Below are positions 11,155 to 22,842 of a DNA stretch of 64,000 nucleotides, piece after piece. This stretch comes from Portulaca oleracea (Eukaryota > Streptophyta > Magnoliopsida > Caryophyllales > Portulacaceae), in the NCBI GenBank assembly GCA_029582165.1, contig CM055870.1, forward strand, positions 19,322,832-19,386,831, written 5' to 3'. The position numbers and the translations under genes are program-made. Position 1 is the stretch's first letter. Every line of letters begins with the position of its first letter. The notes under the pieces are model-generated. The model had not been told where the DNA came from, did no database searches, and saw only the letters and a list, made by a program, of their open reading frames with translations.

Positions 11155-13259
11155 GTGCGTCATTCGATAGGATGGGTTCGAAAACCGGAAACTAGTAGAC
11201 TTGTTAGGGTAGAGAAACCTTTAGTCGACCCGCCTAACATGGGTGAGGAAGGACCGAGGGTTACCTTGAGCGACCAGCTCTATCCATCTTATGACCCGCC
11301 TCCATCGTGCTTTATGTTACCGACCCTACCTCAGGGAGTTACGTTTGATCCTGCATAAGATCATACTCAAAACCTACCTCTTTTCTTGGGACGGGGTTGG
11401 CACTTATCCGACAACACGATAAGGAGTACCTTAGTATGGTCACACCACCTGGGGTACCTTTGGATTATGTTCTGTTGAAATATTTGCCCTTCGCTCTGCG
11501 AGATTCGGCAAAGAGGTGGATGTATAGTATCAAACCGGGGTCCATAAACTCATGGGATAGTTTCTTGAAGGTATTTATGAAGAGGTATTTCCCGAATTCC
11601 ATGGCAGTTCAAATGAGAAACTCCATTTTGAATTTTAGACAGGATAAGGGGGAGCCTTACTGGAAAGCTTTTGAGAGGTTCAAGAATCTTTTGTCTCAAT
11701 TTCCCCACCATGGGTTTGACCTAGTGAGACTATGCCAAATAGTGTATGAGGGGGTAGATCAAGAAACCCGAGTAACCTTAGAGTCTATGTGTCAAGGGGG
11801 ATTTATGGACAAAACTGCGGAGGAAGCTTGGGATTTTTTGGAGAGTATGTCAGAAAGAGTAATGCAATGGGGAAACACTAGGGATGAGTCCTTAGGAGCA
11901 CAGTTGTCCAATGCACGGGGAGGGGTTCATGCGGTGAGTGAGAGTACTGGGTACGAAGCTAGGTTTGCTTCTTTAGAGAATATGATAAAAACCTTAGCCC
12001 AACAGCAACTAGCATCTAAGACCCAACCGTGCGTACAAGTGAATTCTGTAGAGCAACCCATGTCTCCGAACCCTCAATCTTCTTTGATTTGTGCTTGGTG
12101 CCAAGGACCTGACCATGTATATGCTAATTGTCCTTTGTATTTGCAACATGTGTCAACTAACGTGGAAAATGTTAATGCTATGTTCAACCAGTACCGGCCC
12201 TACCAATTTCCTGGGGTGCCAAAACACCCTTTCTTGTCTTACGGGCCGGATAATCAAAATGTTTTGAGGCCACCGATGCACCAAGGAGGAAGTTTCCAAG
12301 GAAACCCACCTCCCCCTCCCCCTCACCAACATCAAACCCAACCAAGACCACCGCCTCAGGTTGCTTACCAAGCACCTCGAGGACAGACCATCCATCCCCA
12401 GATAGCCCATACCCGACCTCCACCAGGATACCAAGGTGAGGACAAAGGGGATAGGAAGTACAAAGAGTTAGAGTCTGGTTTGAGTAGGGTTGAGGATACA
12501 ATGAGTGACATGGCGAAAATGGTGAAACAATTGAATGAGAGTGTAGCTCAACTTATGATGTCTAATAGGGATAGGGGAACTTTTCCTGGACAACCAGAGG
12601 CGAACCCTAAGGGGAAAGCTTCTAGTTCATCCTCTTGTGACCCAAACCATGTTAGGGGGCTTAATGCGGTGATTACTCTTAGATCAGGAAGGGAAGTAGA
12701 CAATCAGATCCGAGAATTACCTTCAGATTCGCCTAGGAAACAACATGTGAGTGTTAGACCTTGTGATGAGCTAGTTGAGGATGAGCCGTGTGAGGAAGAG
12801 AGGTTGACCAACTTAGGTGACAACCCGAGTCCTAAGACCTCGCTTAGAGTGCTTCCTAATTCCAGTCCTGTTCAACCTGTGACGTATAAGCCTTCCCCAC
12901 CTTTTCCTCAAAGGTTGAGGGGAACTAAGGACCAGAAATTTCTTGAAAAGATTAGGGAGACTTTTTCTCAAGTCAAGGTCAACATTCCCTTGTTGGACGC
13001 TATTCAGCAATGTCCTTCCTACGCTAGGTTCCTCAAAGAATTGTGTACAACGAAGAGAGCAACTCAGGTTCCTAAAAAGGCCTTTTTGGCCTCTAATGTG
13101 AGCTCTATCTTGTCTAGTCAGGTTCCAGTGAAATATAAGGACCCAGGATGCCCAACTATTTCCATTACCATAGGAGACAATCAGATTGAGAGAGCCCTCC
13201 TTGATTTAGGGGCAAGTGTCAACTTGCTACCTTTACATGTTTATGAGACCACAGGGTAG
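11155..13259 (+). pseudogene. gag: Athila gag and protease, N-terminus broken
   Basis: Gag forms the virus-like particle of the retrotransposon, and the protease matures it. The N-terminal piece (11155-11358, with PRVTLSDQLYPSYDPPPS) ends at a TAA. The main frame runs from about 11397 to 13259 (about 620 codons) and opens without an ATG, showing it is internal. It carries the retrotransposon-gag domain (SAKRWMYSIKPGSINSWDSF, then MKRYFPNSMAVQMRNSILNF). A CCHC zinc knuckle CAWCQGPDHVYANC lies at about 12090-12131, and a Pro/Gln-rich linker at about 12290-12430. A retropepsin site ALLDLGASVNLLP near 13194-13232 has the Asp-Leu-Gly variant usual in Athila. A TAG at 13257 stops the frame, and further frameshifts at about 13319 and 13360 break the rest of the protease. 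Not functional as it stands. Confidence 0.85.
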
Positions 13260-13261
13260 GA

Positions 13262-14675
13262 ATTGAAACCTACAAGAATGGTTCTCCAATTAGGTGATCG
13301 GTCCTACGAGGTGCCTAGGGGTAGTTGAGGATGTGTTGATCCAAGTTGGAACCTTTGTTTTCCTGTAGACTTTGTTGTGTTAGAGGCGGCTAGGGTTGAG
13401 TCCTCGTGGCGAGATTAGGTCATTTTAGGTAGACCCTTTTTAGCTACATCTAATGCTTGGATTAATTGTAAAGATGGGAGAATGAAACTGACTTTTGGGA
13501 ATTTGACTATGGAATTGAATATTTTTGATCTACAAAAGTCACCATTAGGACATGATGAGCAAGAGTGTAATGCTGTGAATTGGATTAGTGACCTTGAGAG
13601 TGGTAACCCTTCTGATTTGGATGTTGCCCCTTGTGTGAGTGATCTTGTTGAGTTAGGATTCGACCCCGACTGTGTAACCTCACTATGTGATTCTGATGTG
13701 TTTGACGGTGAATTGCTTTATGAATCTCTGTTTGCCTCTCAACATGTGCCTGACATAATAGAACCTGAGCCACCATCTTCTAAAACCCTTGAACTTAAAC
13801 CCCTTCCTTCCGAGTTAAAGTATGTTTTCCTTGGCCCTAGTGAGACTTACCCGGTTATCATAGCTTCGAACCTAGGAAAGGACCAAGAAAACAAACTAGT
13901 CGAGGTTCTTAGGATAAATAGAGGGGCTTTGGGATGGACGCTTGGAGACATCAGGGGGATTAGTCCATCTATTGTGCAGCATAGGATATTTTTGGAAGAT
14001 GATAGTGTAGCCCAGAGGGACCCTTTAAAGAGACTCAATCCCCAAATGAAGGAGGTGGTTAAGAAGGAGATTCTGAAATGATTAGATAATGACATCATTT
14101 ACCCGATTTCTGACAGTAAGTGGGTTAGTCCTATACATGTAGTCCCTAAAAAGGCCGGGTTGATAATGGTGGAGAATGAGAGGGGCGAATTAGTGTCAAC
14201 CCGCATTCCATCGGGACGGAGAGTGTGCATAGATTACAGGAAACTCAATAAGGCTACGAGAAAAGACCATTTTCCATTACCTTTCATGGATCAAATGTTA
14301 GAAAAGCTGGCGGGGCACGACTTCTTTTGTTTTCTAGATGGCTATTCGGGGTATACTCAGATTTCTATAGCCCCGTGTGATCAGGAGAAAACGACCTTTA
14401 CTTGCCCATTTGGTACGTTTGCTTTCCGTAGGATGCCCTTCGGACTTTGCAACACCCCCGCTACTTTTCAGCGGTGTATGGTGTCTATATTCTCGGACCT
14501 TGTTGATGACTGTGTTGAAATTTTCATGGATGATTTCTCAGTATTTGGCACCACCTTTGATGATTGTTTGTCCAATTTGAATAGAGTCTTGAGTCGGTGC
14601 CAAGAAAAACACTTGACTTTAAATTGGGAGAAGTGCCATTTTATGGTACGAAAGGGCATTGTTTGTCCAATTTGA
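13262..14675 (+). pseudogene. pol: Athila pol: protease tail and reverse transcriptase, interrupted
   Basis: Bases 13262-13481 hold protease-tail sequence with frameshifts. From 13482 the frame runs through the protease-RT linker to a TGA at 14079-14081, then continues in the same frame, so this is a simple nonsense change. The reverse transcriptase follows with RVCIDYRKLNKATRKDHFPL, FLDGYSGYTQI, CPFGTFAFRRMPFGLCNTPA and the catalytic box FMDDF at about 14523-14537 (the YMDD equivalent). The domain order and the FMDD box are normal for Ty3/gypsy. The frame ends at 14673-14675 because of a 30-bp duplication (see findings), so RT is separated from RNase H. Confidence 0.9.
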
Positions 14676-14688
14676 ATAGAGTCTTGAT

Positions 14689-16699
14689 TTCAAAAGATGG
14701 AATCGAAGTGGATAAAGCGAAAATTGACCTAGTTAGGAACTTGACCCCCCTCCCCACCTGTGTGAAGGAGGTTAGATCCTTTTTAGGACATGCTGGGTTT
14801 TATCGTCGATTCATTCGTGATTTTAGTAAGATTGCCAAACCCCTTTCTGCTTTATTGGCCAAGGAGGTGACTTTTGACTTTTCTGATGAGTGTTTGAAGG
14901 CCTTTAATACACTTAAAGATGCCTTGATATCGCCTCCTATTCTCAAACCTCCCACATGGGGGGAACCGTTTGAGTTGATGTGTGATGCTTCCGACTTTGC
15001 TATAGGTGTGGTTTTAGGACAACGAATTGACAAAAAACCTGTCGTGATTCACTATGCAAGTCATACTTTAAATGAAGCACAACTGAATTACACTGTTACT
15101 GAGAAAGAGTTTCTAGCTGTGGTTTATGCATTTGAGAAATTTCGGGCTTATTTGTTGGGGTCTAAAGTGATTGTTTTTACTGACCATTCGGCGATTCGCT
15201 ATTTGATGGAGAAAAAAGAGTCTAAGCCTAGGTTGGTTAGGTGGGTGTTGTTACTTCAAGAGTTTGATTGTGAAATCCGTGATAGGAAAGGATCTGATAA
15301 CCCAGTAGTGGACCACCTTTCTAGGATAACACCTGAACATGTGATAGAGTCTCTTATAGATGCTTGTTTTCCTGATGAACGCATTCTTAGCATAGGAGTA
15401 GAACCGTGGTTTGCTGACATTGTTAATTTTAAAGTCACGGGAGAAATGCCCAATGATTGGAATAGGCATGATAGAGATAGGTTCCTTCACATTGTCAAAA
15501 ATTTCATATGGGATGACCCCTATCTGTTTAAGTATTGTCCTGATCAAATTCTTAGAAGGTGTGTTCCGGATGAGTCTATCATGGATGTCCTTTCGTTTTG
15601 CCACGACCAACCATGTGGGGGACATTTTAGTGGGAAAAAGACAGCGTATAAGGTTTTACAAAGTGGATTCTATTGGCCTACCATCTTTAGAGACGCCCAT
15701 ACTTATGCCCAGAGCTGTTTTAGATGTCAGAGTTTGAGTAAAATCTCTAGAAGAAACATGATGCCCTTACAACCCGAGATCTTTGTGGATGTATTCGATG
15801 TTTGGGGCATTGATTTTATGGGACCATTTCCTACCTCTTTTGGGAATGAGTATATTCTTCTAGCAGTGGACTACGTGTCAAAATGGGTTGAAGCAGTTCC
15901 GTCGAAAAGAAATGACGCTAAGGTTGTGACTAGGTTCCTTCGAGAAAACATTTTCTCTAGGTTTGGGGTGCCTAAAGCCATCATTAGCGACCAGGGGACT
16001 CACTTCAATAATCGTTCTTTCACGGCTTTGCTTAGGAAATACTCTGTTGAGCATAGAATGACTACCGCCTATCACCCTCAATCAAATGGCCAAGCTGAGG
16101 TTTCCAATAGGAAAATTAAACAAATTCTTGAAAAGACAGTGTCAAAGAATAGGAAAGATTGGTCCACTAAATTAACCGATGCTTTATGGGCCTATAGGAC
16201 AGCTTACAAGACTCCCATAGGAATGTCACCATTTAGAGCAGTCTTTGGGAAACCTTGTCATCTGCCAGTAGAGCTCGAGCATAGGGCGTGGTGGGCTTTG
16301 AAAGCCTTGAACCTTGACCTGTCGGCAGCTGGGGACATTAGAAAGTTGACCTTGTGTGAGCTAGAGGAGTTAAGGAGGGAAGCTTACGAAAACGGAAGAT
16401 TAAGTAAGGAGCGATCGAAGGTCCTACATGATAAAGTGATCCTTAGAAAAACCTTCGTTCCGGGGCAGAAAGTCCTCCTTTATGACTCACGTTTGCATTT
16501 GTTTGCGGGTAAATTGAAGTCTAGGTGGACCGGTCCATTTATTGTGACCACTGTGTTTCCCTCGGGAGTTGTTGAAATCAAGGACCCCACTAATGCATCA
16601 ATGTGTAAAGTTAACGGTCACAGGTTGAAACCCTTTTTGGAGCTTCCAGAGAAAGTGGATGTGGAGTGTGTAACATTCCATGTTCCATATGTGGATTGA
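14689..16699 (+). CDS. pol: Athila pol: RNase H and integrase, long open remnant
   Basis: Enzymes that remove the RNA template and insert the cDNA. The frame is open from 14597, but the first 30 or so codons are out-of-frame RT and duplicated sequence; genuine homology starts near [19 protein letters not shown]. Then come the RT connection ([20 protein letters not shown]) and RNase H, with acidic residues in [36 protein letters not shown] and [10 protein letters not shown]. The integrase follows with an HHCC zinc region ([12 protein letters not shown] ... CFRCQ). Its catalytic triad is D (15812, GIDFMGPF), D (15989, [11 protein letters not shown]) and E (16097, [10 protein letters not shown]), with 35 residues between the last two, the classic D,D35E. 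The C-terminus has WTGPFIV and NGHRLKPF. This module of about 670 residues has no stop, yet it lacks an ATG and an intact RT upstream. Confidence 0.9.
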
Positions 16700-17008
16700 A
16701 GAACATTGAGGTAACATCTTTGTATATACTGTAAATTAGTTTATTTTTCTTGTTTGTTTCTTTGTTTAATTCTCTTAACTATGCACTAACGAGAAGGAAG
16801 GATCATTTATTGCTCACATATATTCACCATTTCATGGCTTGCATACTCAATCTCCATTTACAAGTCATGTGATGATTATTTGAGATCTAATCAGGTATTA
16901 TCCTTTTTTTTCTTTGGAGTTAGTTGGTGAGAAAACTCTTTTTCATTTTTTTTTGTTAGTTTTTAGATTTTTATTCTTTTAGGGTGTTTGTCTTCCTTTA
17001 TTTCTTGC

Positions 17009-17052
17009 CACAGTGAGGACATAGTGTGGCCTTTTTGTGTGGGAGTGGGGAG
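17009..17052 (+). other. Purine-rich tract after pol (PPT-like copy 1)
   Basis: CACAGTGAGGACATAGTGTG, then TTTTTGTGTGGGAGTGGGGAGG. It is nearly identical to 20220-20260 (CACAATGGGGACATTGTGAA, then TTTTGTGTGGGAGTGGGGGG). Polypurine tracts prime plus-strand DNA synthesis. Having one after pol and one after the env-like ORF suggests a central and a terminal tract, or an old internal duplication. Confidence 0.55.
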
Positions 17053-18310
17053 GCATGCATGCCGGCTTTCTTTTCTTTTTCTTTGAAATTTTTGAAAAAC
17101 CAAAAGATTTTGTTTTGTTTAGGTTAATTTTTTAGATTTTTGATTATGAAATGTTCCGGGAGGTTTTTGAGAGATTGAGGTTTTGAACATGTTTTTAGTA
17201 GAAGTGAGAAGGTTTATTTCCTTGAAAAATTTTAACTCCTTATATTGTTGGCCAGAACCCTTGCTCGGGCGAGCAAAAATTTGGCTTAGTGAGCGATTTA
17301 TGCGAGGAGTTTCGCGAGTAAAGAAGGAAGAGAAGAAATATTTCGGGAAAATTTGCTCGGTCGAGCAAAACTTCCGCTCGGGCGAGCTTGTCCACTGTGC
17401 CTAAATTGAGAGAGAATCCTGCATCAAGGACGGCGGCCGACAGAACCCTTGCTCGGGCGAGCACAATTTTTGCTCGGGCGAGCTTGTCCCCTGAAGCGCC
17501 CGAGGGAAGAAGTCTGACAGACACGCCTAGCGGTCCAGAAGAGTTGCTCGGGCGAGCAGATTGTTTGCTCGGTCGAGCAGTCTTTCGGACAAACTTGTGT
17601 TCGCATCCAGAATCCTTGCTCGGGCGGCGGATTGCTTCTTTCGGGCGGTGGCGGCGAGATCTATTTTACGGGAGTTTTATTTCGATTCTCTCATTTTCTT
17701 CATATTTTCTCACTTATTTTCTCTCTCATCTCTCTCTCACTTCCCCAACCCCTAGCATCAAGCCCTAATCCCTAATCGTTGCTAATCTCTTGATTTCTCA
17801 GTTAGGTTGATTATGCGTACTTAATTGCGTGTTGCGTTCTTGTGTAGTCGTGTGTGCGTGGGGTGGCGTTTTTTCTTTGGCGAGTGGAGCGGGTGTGGGT
17901 TTGTTGTTGTCTGGCGAGCTCTTGTGGCAGGCGTGTTGGTGTTGTGCGAGCGAACCAGGTGGTGGTCGAGTTTTGGGAAGACGGATCTAGCGCCGCTTTC
18001 TGGTCATTCTTGGCCAGCTTGTGGCCGAGGGTTGTACTGAGGTTTGGGGGAAAGAAAGGTTTTGCCAAGGACGGGAGGTCTCAAGGTCCCGAGTTGCTGT
18101 TTGTGTACTTGATCTTTGCCCGATTCGTGTTGCCACTTGGTGTTTGGTGCCTATTTGGGAGGTAACATTCACAATTAGTGTTTTCAAGTTTGATTTCAAA
18201 GTTAAATTGGGTGCTACTTGTGATTGTTTCTCAGATTTAGGGCTTGCGTGTTGTGTGTATTGATTGCTATTTGGGGATTCTTGAGTTGCTAGTGTGTCTT
18301 GAAGTTCACA
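17053..18310 (+). mobile_element. Athila spacer between pol and env-like ORF, with GCTCGGGCGAGC motifs
   Basis: Non-coding spacer. The 12-mer GCTCGGGCGAGC (5-bp arms around GG) or its GCTCGGTCGAGC variant occurs at 17263, 17355, 17376, 17451, 17472, 17546 and 17567, often in pairs 21 bp apart, with a broken copy near 17614. A T/C-rich stretch at 17690-17760 precedes the env-like region and could contain a splice acceptor for a subgenomic mRNA, as proposed for Athila; no acceptor can be fixed by eye. Frames here are short. Confidence 0.6.
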
Positions 18311-19769
18311 ATGGTTCGATCTAAGAGAGCCCGCACCGATGAGGAAGGTACACCTTCTCCACCGTCCGAGTCTTCATCGGCGGCGGTGGATAAAGATCGT
18401 TACAAGGCCCAACCGCCCACGCTTCTTCAGGCTAACCTGGAATTGCGAATTCGGTTCCGGGATGAGCATCATCGAGAGAGATATGAGCTTTATCAACACC
18501 GGAAACTTTGTGCTCCGGACGTTTATGATGAAGCCACAGTGAAGAGGGTGTATTGTGGCCCCAGTTTTGATTATATTATAAGGGTCTTGGGTTGGGAGTC
18601 CTTCATTAAGATTGACGAATCTCTTTACGATCAACCGATTCTTGAGTTCCTCAGTTCTTTCCAAGTTGAGGATGTTAATACACGCCACGCTAAGTTCCGT
18701 TATAGGGTGGACAACAAGGAGAAAACGTGCACGGTCAAGAGTTTTGTCAGTACTTGGAGTTCTGCGGATGGGTTGTATTATGAGGAGAGTGTGCATTTTG
18801 ATGAACAATTTGCTATGAAGAGTCGACTTGTTGGCGTCGGAAACATCAAGCGGCAAATGCTCTTGAGGATTGCTCCTTCTTGACCAGAAATTCCAAGTCG
18901 TGACTTTTGTAACTTAGCGATTCGAATCTTTCATCGTAGTTTCAAATTCGGTCTTGGAAGAGATGATGGGAGGGCAAATGTGCGGAGGATGATTTGTTTA
19001 TCATCTTTAACACCCTCGAGAAGCGGGTGAACACGGTCTGCATTTTGCATTGCTTCAAAGACATTACCTCTAAACACCTTACCTCTACAATTGGAATGGG
19101 GCATATTATTTGCCACTTTTTGATGAAGAAAGGTTTTGGAGGATATATCCACAAGTTCACCGAGATATTTTCCGACCCCATCGGCGGTGTTAGGTTGCAA
19201 CGCATGGGTATCTTTGGCGTCACAACACAAAGCATATATACAAGCGGCTTGGATAAGTATGCAACTTCCATTCATTTGGACCATGCGAGTTGCGTTGGTT
19301 GGATGTGACCAATCAACATAGCGGTCATGTGGCGAAAATCCAAGGAGCAACCGTCGAGTTGGGGGGCCCGATGACCCATTTGTGAGCGGAAATGTGGAAG
19401 AAGAGGAGGAGCCGGCAACCCAGGGTGAGGCTAGTGGTAGTAATTCCCAAGAGATTACGATGGGGCACTTGGCCGGTTAGACCAAGAGTGTTGACCTCGT
19501 GAGCAATGAACTTTGCTACAAATCGCACAACTTGATGGAGAGTCAGCGGGAACTCCTTCGTCTTGTGATCGACTCTTGAGCAGCGCGAAGGATACTTTGG
19601 TAGCTATGACGAGTACTTCCAGCAACCGAATCAATATTGGAGAGATTGGGGTTATGATCATTATGCTATCGCCGACCATTCACCAGCACCGCCCGACTAT
19701 GTCAACCAGTATTACCCGACTTACTTCCCCTACTATCCGTACCCTCCTCCGGGAGGCGATGAGCAGTGA
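18311..19769 (+). pseudogene. Athila third ORF (env-like / ATHILA ORF-1 type), broken
   Basis: This lies where Athila elements carry an extra ORF after pol. The ATG at 18311 (MVRSKRARTDEEGTPSPPSE) opens a frame to 18883; an upstream TTG extension at 18299 is not needed. The protein begins with a basic, Ser/Pro-rich head and continues with RFRDEHHRERYELYQHRKL and VLGWESFIKIDESLYDQ, resembling the ATHILA ORF-1/env-like group. A TGA at 18881 and frameshifts move the match into other frames (for example 18994-19308, with HIICHFLMKKGFGGYIHKF). The C-terminal end at about 19590-19769 is Tyr/Pro-rich (QYYPTYFPYYPYPPPGG). No clear signal peptide or membrane segment is visible in the first part. The role of this ORF is not established in plants. 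Confidence 0.65.
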
Positions 19770-20219
19770 TTGTGAGCATTCCGCACTCCCCTCTGTTATT
19801 TTACATTAGCTGTGTGTTTTCATTTTGAGATATACATGCGCGGTTGTGTGAAGTTTACGGGCGATGTGAGGCATTTCACCCTTGATTCCCGCCTCATATA
19901 GTGAGATTCGGGGTTGAGGTTAGTCAATGATCATGTACATTTGTGAATATTTGAAGTTTCTTTTTCTGATGTTGCGTTCGTGGATCGTGTGCTTGGATGT
20001 GCTTTACTTGGCGATTTTCAGGTATCATCTTTTAACCATCCTTCTCATTGTGAATATATTGTTGATCCATGTTGCATGCTTGATTTTCTTTTTGGGTGGC
20101 GAACCCCTTGAGTGTGAATGTTGGGATATCATTGTTGTTGGAGCCGTGTGGGCTCGGGTCGCCACCCCTTGAGTTGTGTGTTTTTAGGTTTTCTACCTTA
20201 TTTGTGACACCCTTCTTCT

Positions 20220-20260
20220 CACAATGGGGACATTGTGAAGTTTTGTGTGGGAGTGGGGGG
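20220..20260 (+). other. Purine-rich tract after env-like ORF (PPT-like copy 2)
   Basis: TTTTGTGTGGGAGTGGGGGG ends at 20260 and is followed by TGATACTTCC, which would be a legal LTR start. However, the following sequence does not match the 5' LTR at 9.9-11.0 kb, so I treat it as internal. See the companion copy at 17009-17052. Confidence 0.5.
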
Positions 20261-21240
20261 TGATACTTCCATTTGTCATGGGTAGATCACCTAGTTTTGA
20301 GTCTTTGTTTTCGTTTTTCGTAGTTTGTGTCGAAAAATTTGAAAAATTTTGTGTGAAAAAGTAGAAAAAATGGGGAGTGAAAAACCTTAAAAGTTTTCGT
20401 TTTTCGTTTTGTTTTTGTTTTTTGCTTTGTTTCTTGAATTTCGTTGTTGAAATCAGGAAACCGTTCTTAATCTTCTTTGAAAGAAACCTTTTTGAGCATT
20501 TTCGACCATAACTTGGACAATGGCCATGACTTATCTCTACTAGACCTCTACATGGAATGGGAAGGCGGAATCCTCAATTCTCACACGCTTTGACTGTGAA
20601 ATCTTACCTAAGTTAGACGGTTTTAGTTGTTCAATTGCTCAAGTTCTTAATTAATGCATTAAATAATTACTGTCGGGCCTACCGTCATGGGTTGGTTTGG
20701 GTGGATCGGCACCCTATGCCCCTTAAGTGCAATGACTCACGTATGGAGAAACCCAGCAGGGAGGGTAACCCTTTGCGAAGGCCGGTGCTTAAATCCCGCA
20801 ATACCCGACACAAACGCTCTAAAAGACACAAAACGGATTGAGTGGAAATAAAAGAGCGGTTTTGGAAGAAAAGAAAGAAAAGAAAAAAAAGAAAAAAAAC
20901 AAAAACAGAAGGAAAAAAAAGAAAAAAAAGAAAAAAAAAGAGTTGAGCAAAATAATGATAAGAAAGAGAAAAGTAAAAAAAAGAGAAAAGAGCAAAGTAA
21001 GAAAAAGAAAGAAAAGAGAGGTTGAAAGAAGAACCAAGAGTGAAATAGGCTAGATAATTCCGAGCTTGAGCATGAGAACAACTCTGATTGTCTGGTTTAG
21101 GTTAGGAAAGACCGACTAGAGCTCACTTGCACATATGCACGAGGTATTTTGCTCATCAGGAAGTGTTTTGGTTCAAAATTTCTAAGATTGGCAGTTGTTT
21201 GGGTTAGACGTTGTGAGATGCTCATAAGATCGAGTCAACA
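20261..21240 (+). mobile_element. Athila 3' untranslated internal region; 3' LTR missing
   Basis: Non-coding. It contains an A/T-rich stretch with GAAAAATTTGAAAAATTTTG (20334-20353) and, at about 20860-21040, a long A/G-rich low-complexity tract (GAAAAAAAAGAAAAAAAAC-like) whose apparent Lys-rich or Phe-rich frames are meaningless. About 21240 the sequence changes to the leader of a - strand Tat/Ogre element, so the Athila copy is 3'-truncated and has no identifiable 3' LTR. Confidence 0.5.
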
Positions 21241-22842
21241 TTAAAATTTTAATGAACTCAAATTCGAATAACGGTCCGATACACGCTTTACGGGCTTAAA
21301 TGCTACCAAGGGTTGGACAAAGTCAAGCTAAGATCTCGGGCTTTAATCAAACTCCTTTGATTCAGGCCCAAGAGAGACCTCTAGGCCCTCTTTAACTTTT
21401 GCATGACTATTGCCCAAACTAAAGCGGCATTTGGGCGAAAATGAATTATGAGACCGACTCTTAGAATGAAAAAATGAAACACATAACACATAATTTACAC
21501 ATAGCACAATAAGAATGACATAGCATATAAATGGGTAATGCACCTAACCAAGGCTCTATATTTAAGGGTTTAAAGTCGGATACCTAGAACTATCATACTC
21601 ATGTCTCTCGCGCGCCACAAATTCTATGCAGTTCATAGTAATGTGACCCGTGTGTTTTTCGCAAAATTAAAGGGAAATGTAAATTCATAGTCACGAGAAT
21701 TTTGGAGTGCTTTATGAGTGGGAAAGTAACTCGCGATCTTCTTGAAATGTAAAGTTCATTCTTTTATGAAGTCGGAAGTATACTTTACCCGAGAGAGAAA
21801 TTTGGGTTAAATCCTAGACGGTACCTTTGGGTTCATCCCGATTTATAAAAATCAAGATGGAGGTCCGTATGCTTGATGCCTAACCAAATAATAAAACTTA
21901 CAAAAATTAATTTCTCCTTTTCTACTAAAAAAAAATTTAAAAATCGGCTTTTGAAGTTTTACCCTCTTAAAGTAAGTCCCTAGTGGAGTCGCCATTTGTG
22001 GGACCCGGGAAAATCCCCGTTAGTGTCCCTCGCGGTAAACGGCGAGTCGAAATGGGTATCTTTTCTTTGAACAGATTTACTTGAATTTCCCGTTAATTAA
22101 TTTTCCATTATTATTATGCTCAAATGACAAATTTTGAATTTTATTTAGAAATGAAGAAATTATGTCCGATCAGAAAATAAAAATGAAAAACAGTAAAACA
22201 AAACACGCAAACCAAAGTGTCTCGGGATTCGAACCAAACCCACTGACCGGGTCACATACCTGGAGGCATGATGTTGGTATGAAGTTCGGAACGATTCCCG
22301 AGGCTGGGGATCAGACCCGAACCAACAGACTACTAGAATGCCTGGAGGCATGCTGTTGGTCCGACGTTCGGGAACGATTCCCGAGGCTGGGGATCAGACC
22401 CGAACTAATAGAGCACCAGAATACCTGGAGGCATGCTATTGGTCTGAGGTTCGGGAACGATTCCCAAGGTTGGGGATCAGACCCGAACCAACAGACCACC
22501 AGAATACCTGGAGGCATGTTGTCGGTCTGAGGTTCGGGAACGATTCCGGCCTGGGATCGGACCGAACCAAGAGACCACCGAATACACGGAGGCATCGTTG
22601 TCCGAGATTCGTGAACGATTCAGGTGAGGATCAGACCCGAGCCAACAGACTAAGCAGAATACCAGCAGGTATTCTGTTGGTCAGAGGCTCGGGAACGATT
22701 CCCAAGGTACCTCTATTTGCACATTTTGGTTTTATTCCATCAATTTTTAATTTTCTGTTTGAACATAAATATCTAAAATCGAAATAAAATATTTAAAAAA
22801 GCCAAAAGAAACAAAATAATAAAATTAAACAAAGAGTCGCCA
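21241..22842 (-). mobile_element. Tat/Ogre-type leader with two primer-site-like signals
   Basis: On the - strand, TGGCGACTC at 22842-22834 directly follows the LTR, and a second, better primer site TGGCGACTCCACTAGGGACT lies at 21994-21975. Between them lies an 82-83-bp tandem repeat (about 22256-22700). Downstream (21.97-21.24 kb) is untranslated leader-like DNA. No gag or pol frame is present. Either the true LTR reaches 21995, or two related elements are nested; the design matches the + strand copy at 1.82-2.50 kb. Confidence 0.5.
22256..22705. repeat. 82-83-bp tandem repeat
   Basis: The word TGGAGGCATG starts at 22261, 22343, 22426 and 22509, and a variant CGGAGGCATC at 22587, giving periods of 82, 83, 83 and 78. 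Each unit also has TTCGGGAACGATTCCC and GGGGATCAGACCCGAAC. Because 83 is not a multiple of three, the long frames across it are by-products of the repeat and not a protein. Confidence 0.85.

Noticed and set aside
20737..21081. Phe-rich (-) and Lys-rich (+) frames
   Set aside because: Low-complexity A/G tract in the Athila 3' region, not proteins.
20261..21240. TGATACTTCC after the polypurine tract as start of an Athila 3' LTR
   Set aside because: The sequence does not match the 5' LTR at 9.9-11.0 kb, so there is no LTR pair.
22160..22790. Long frames on both strands with repeated Gly/Pro/Arg-rich peptides
   Set aside because: By-product of the 82-83-bp tandem repeat next to a Tat/Ogre LTR; no start, domain or codon support.
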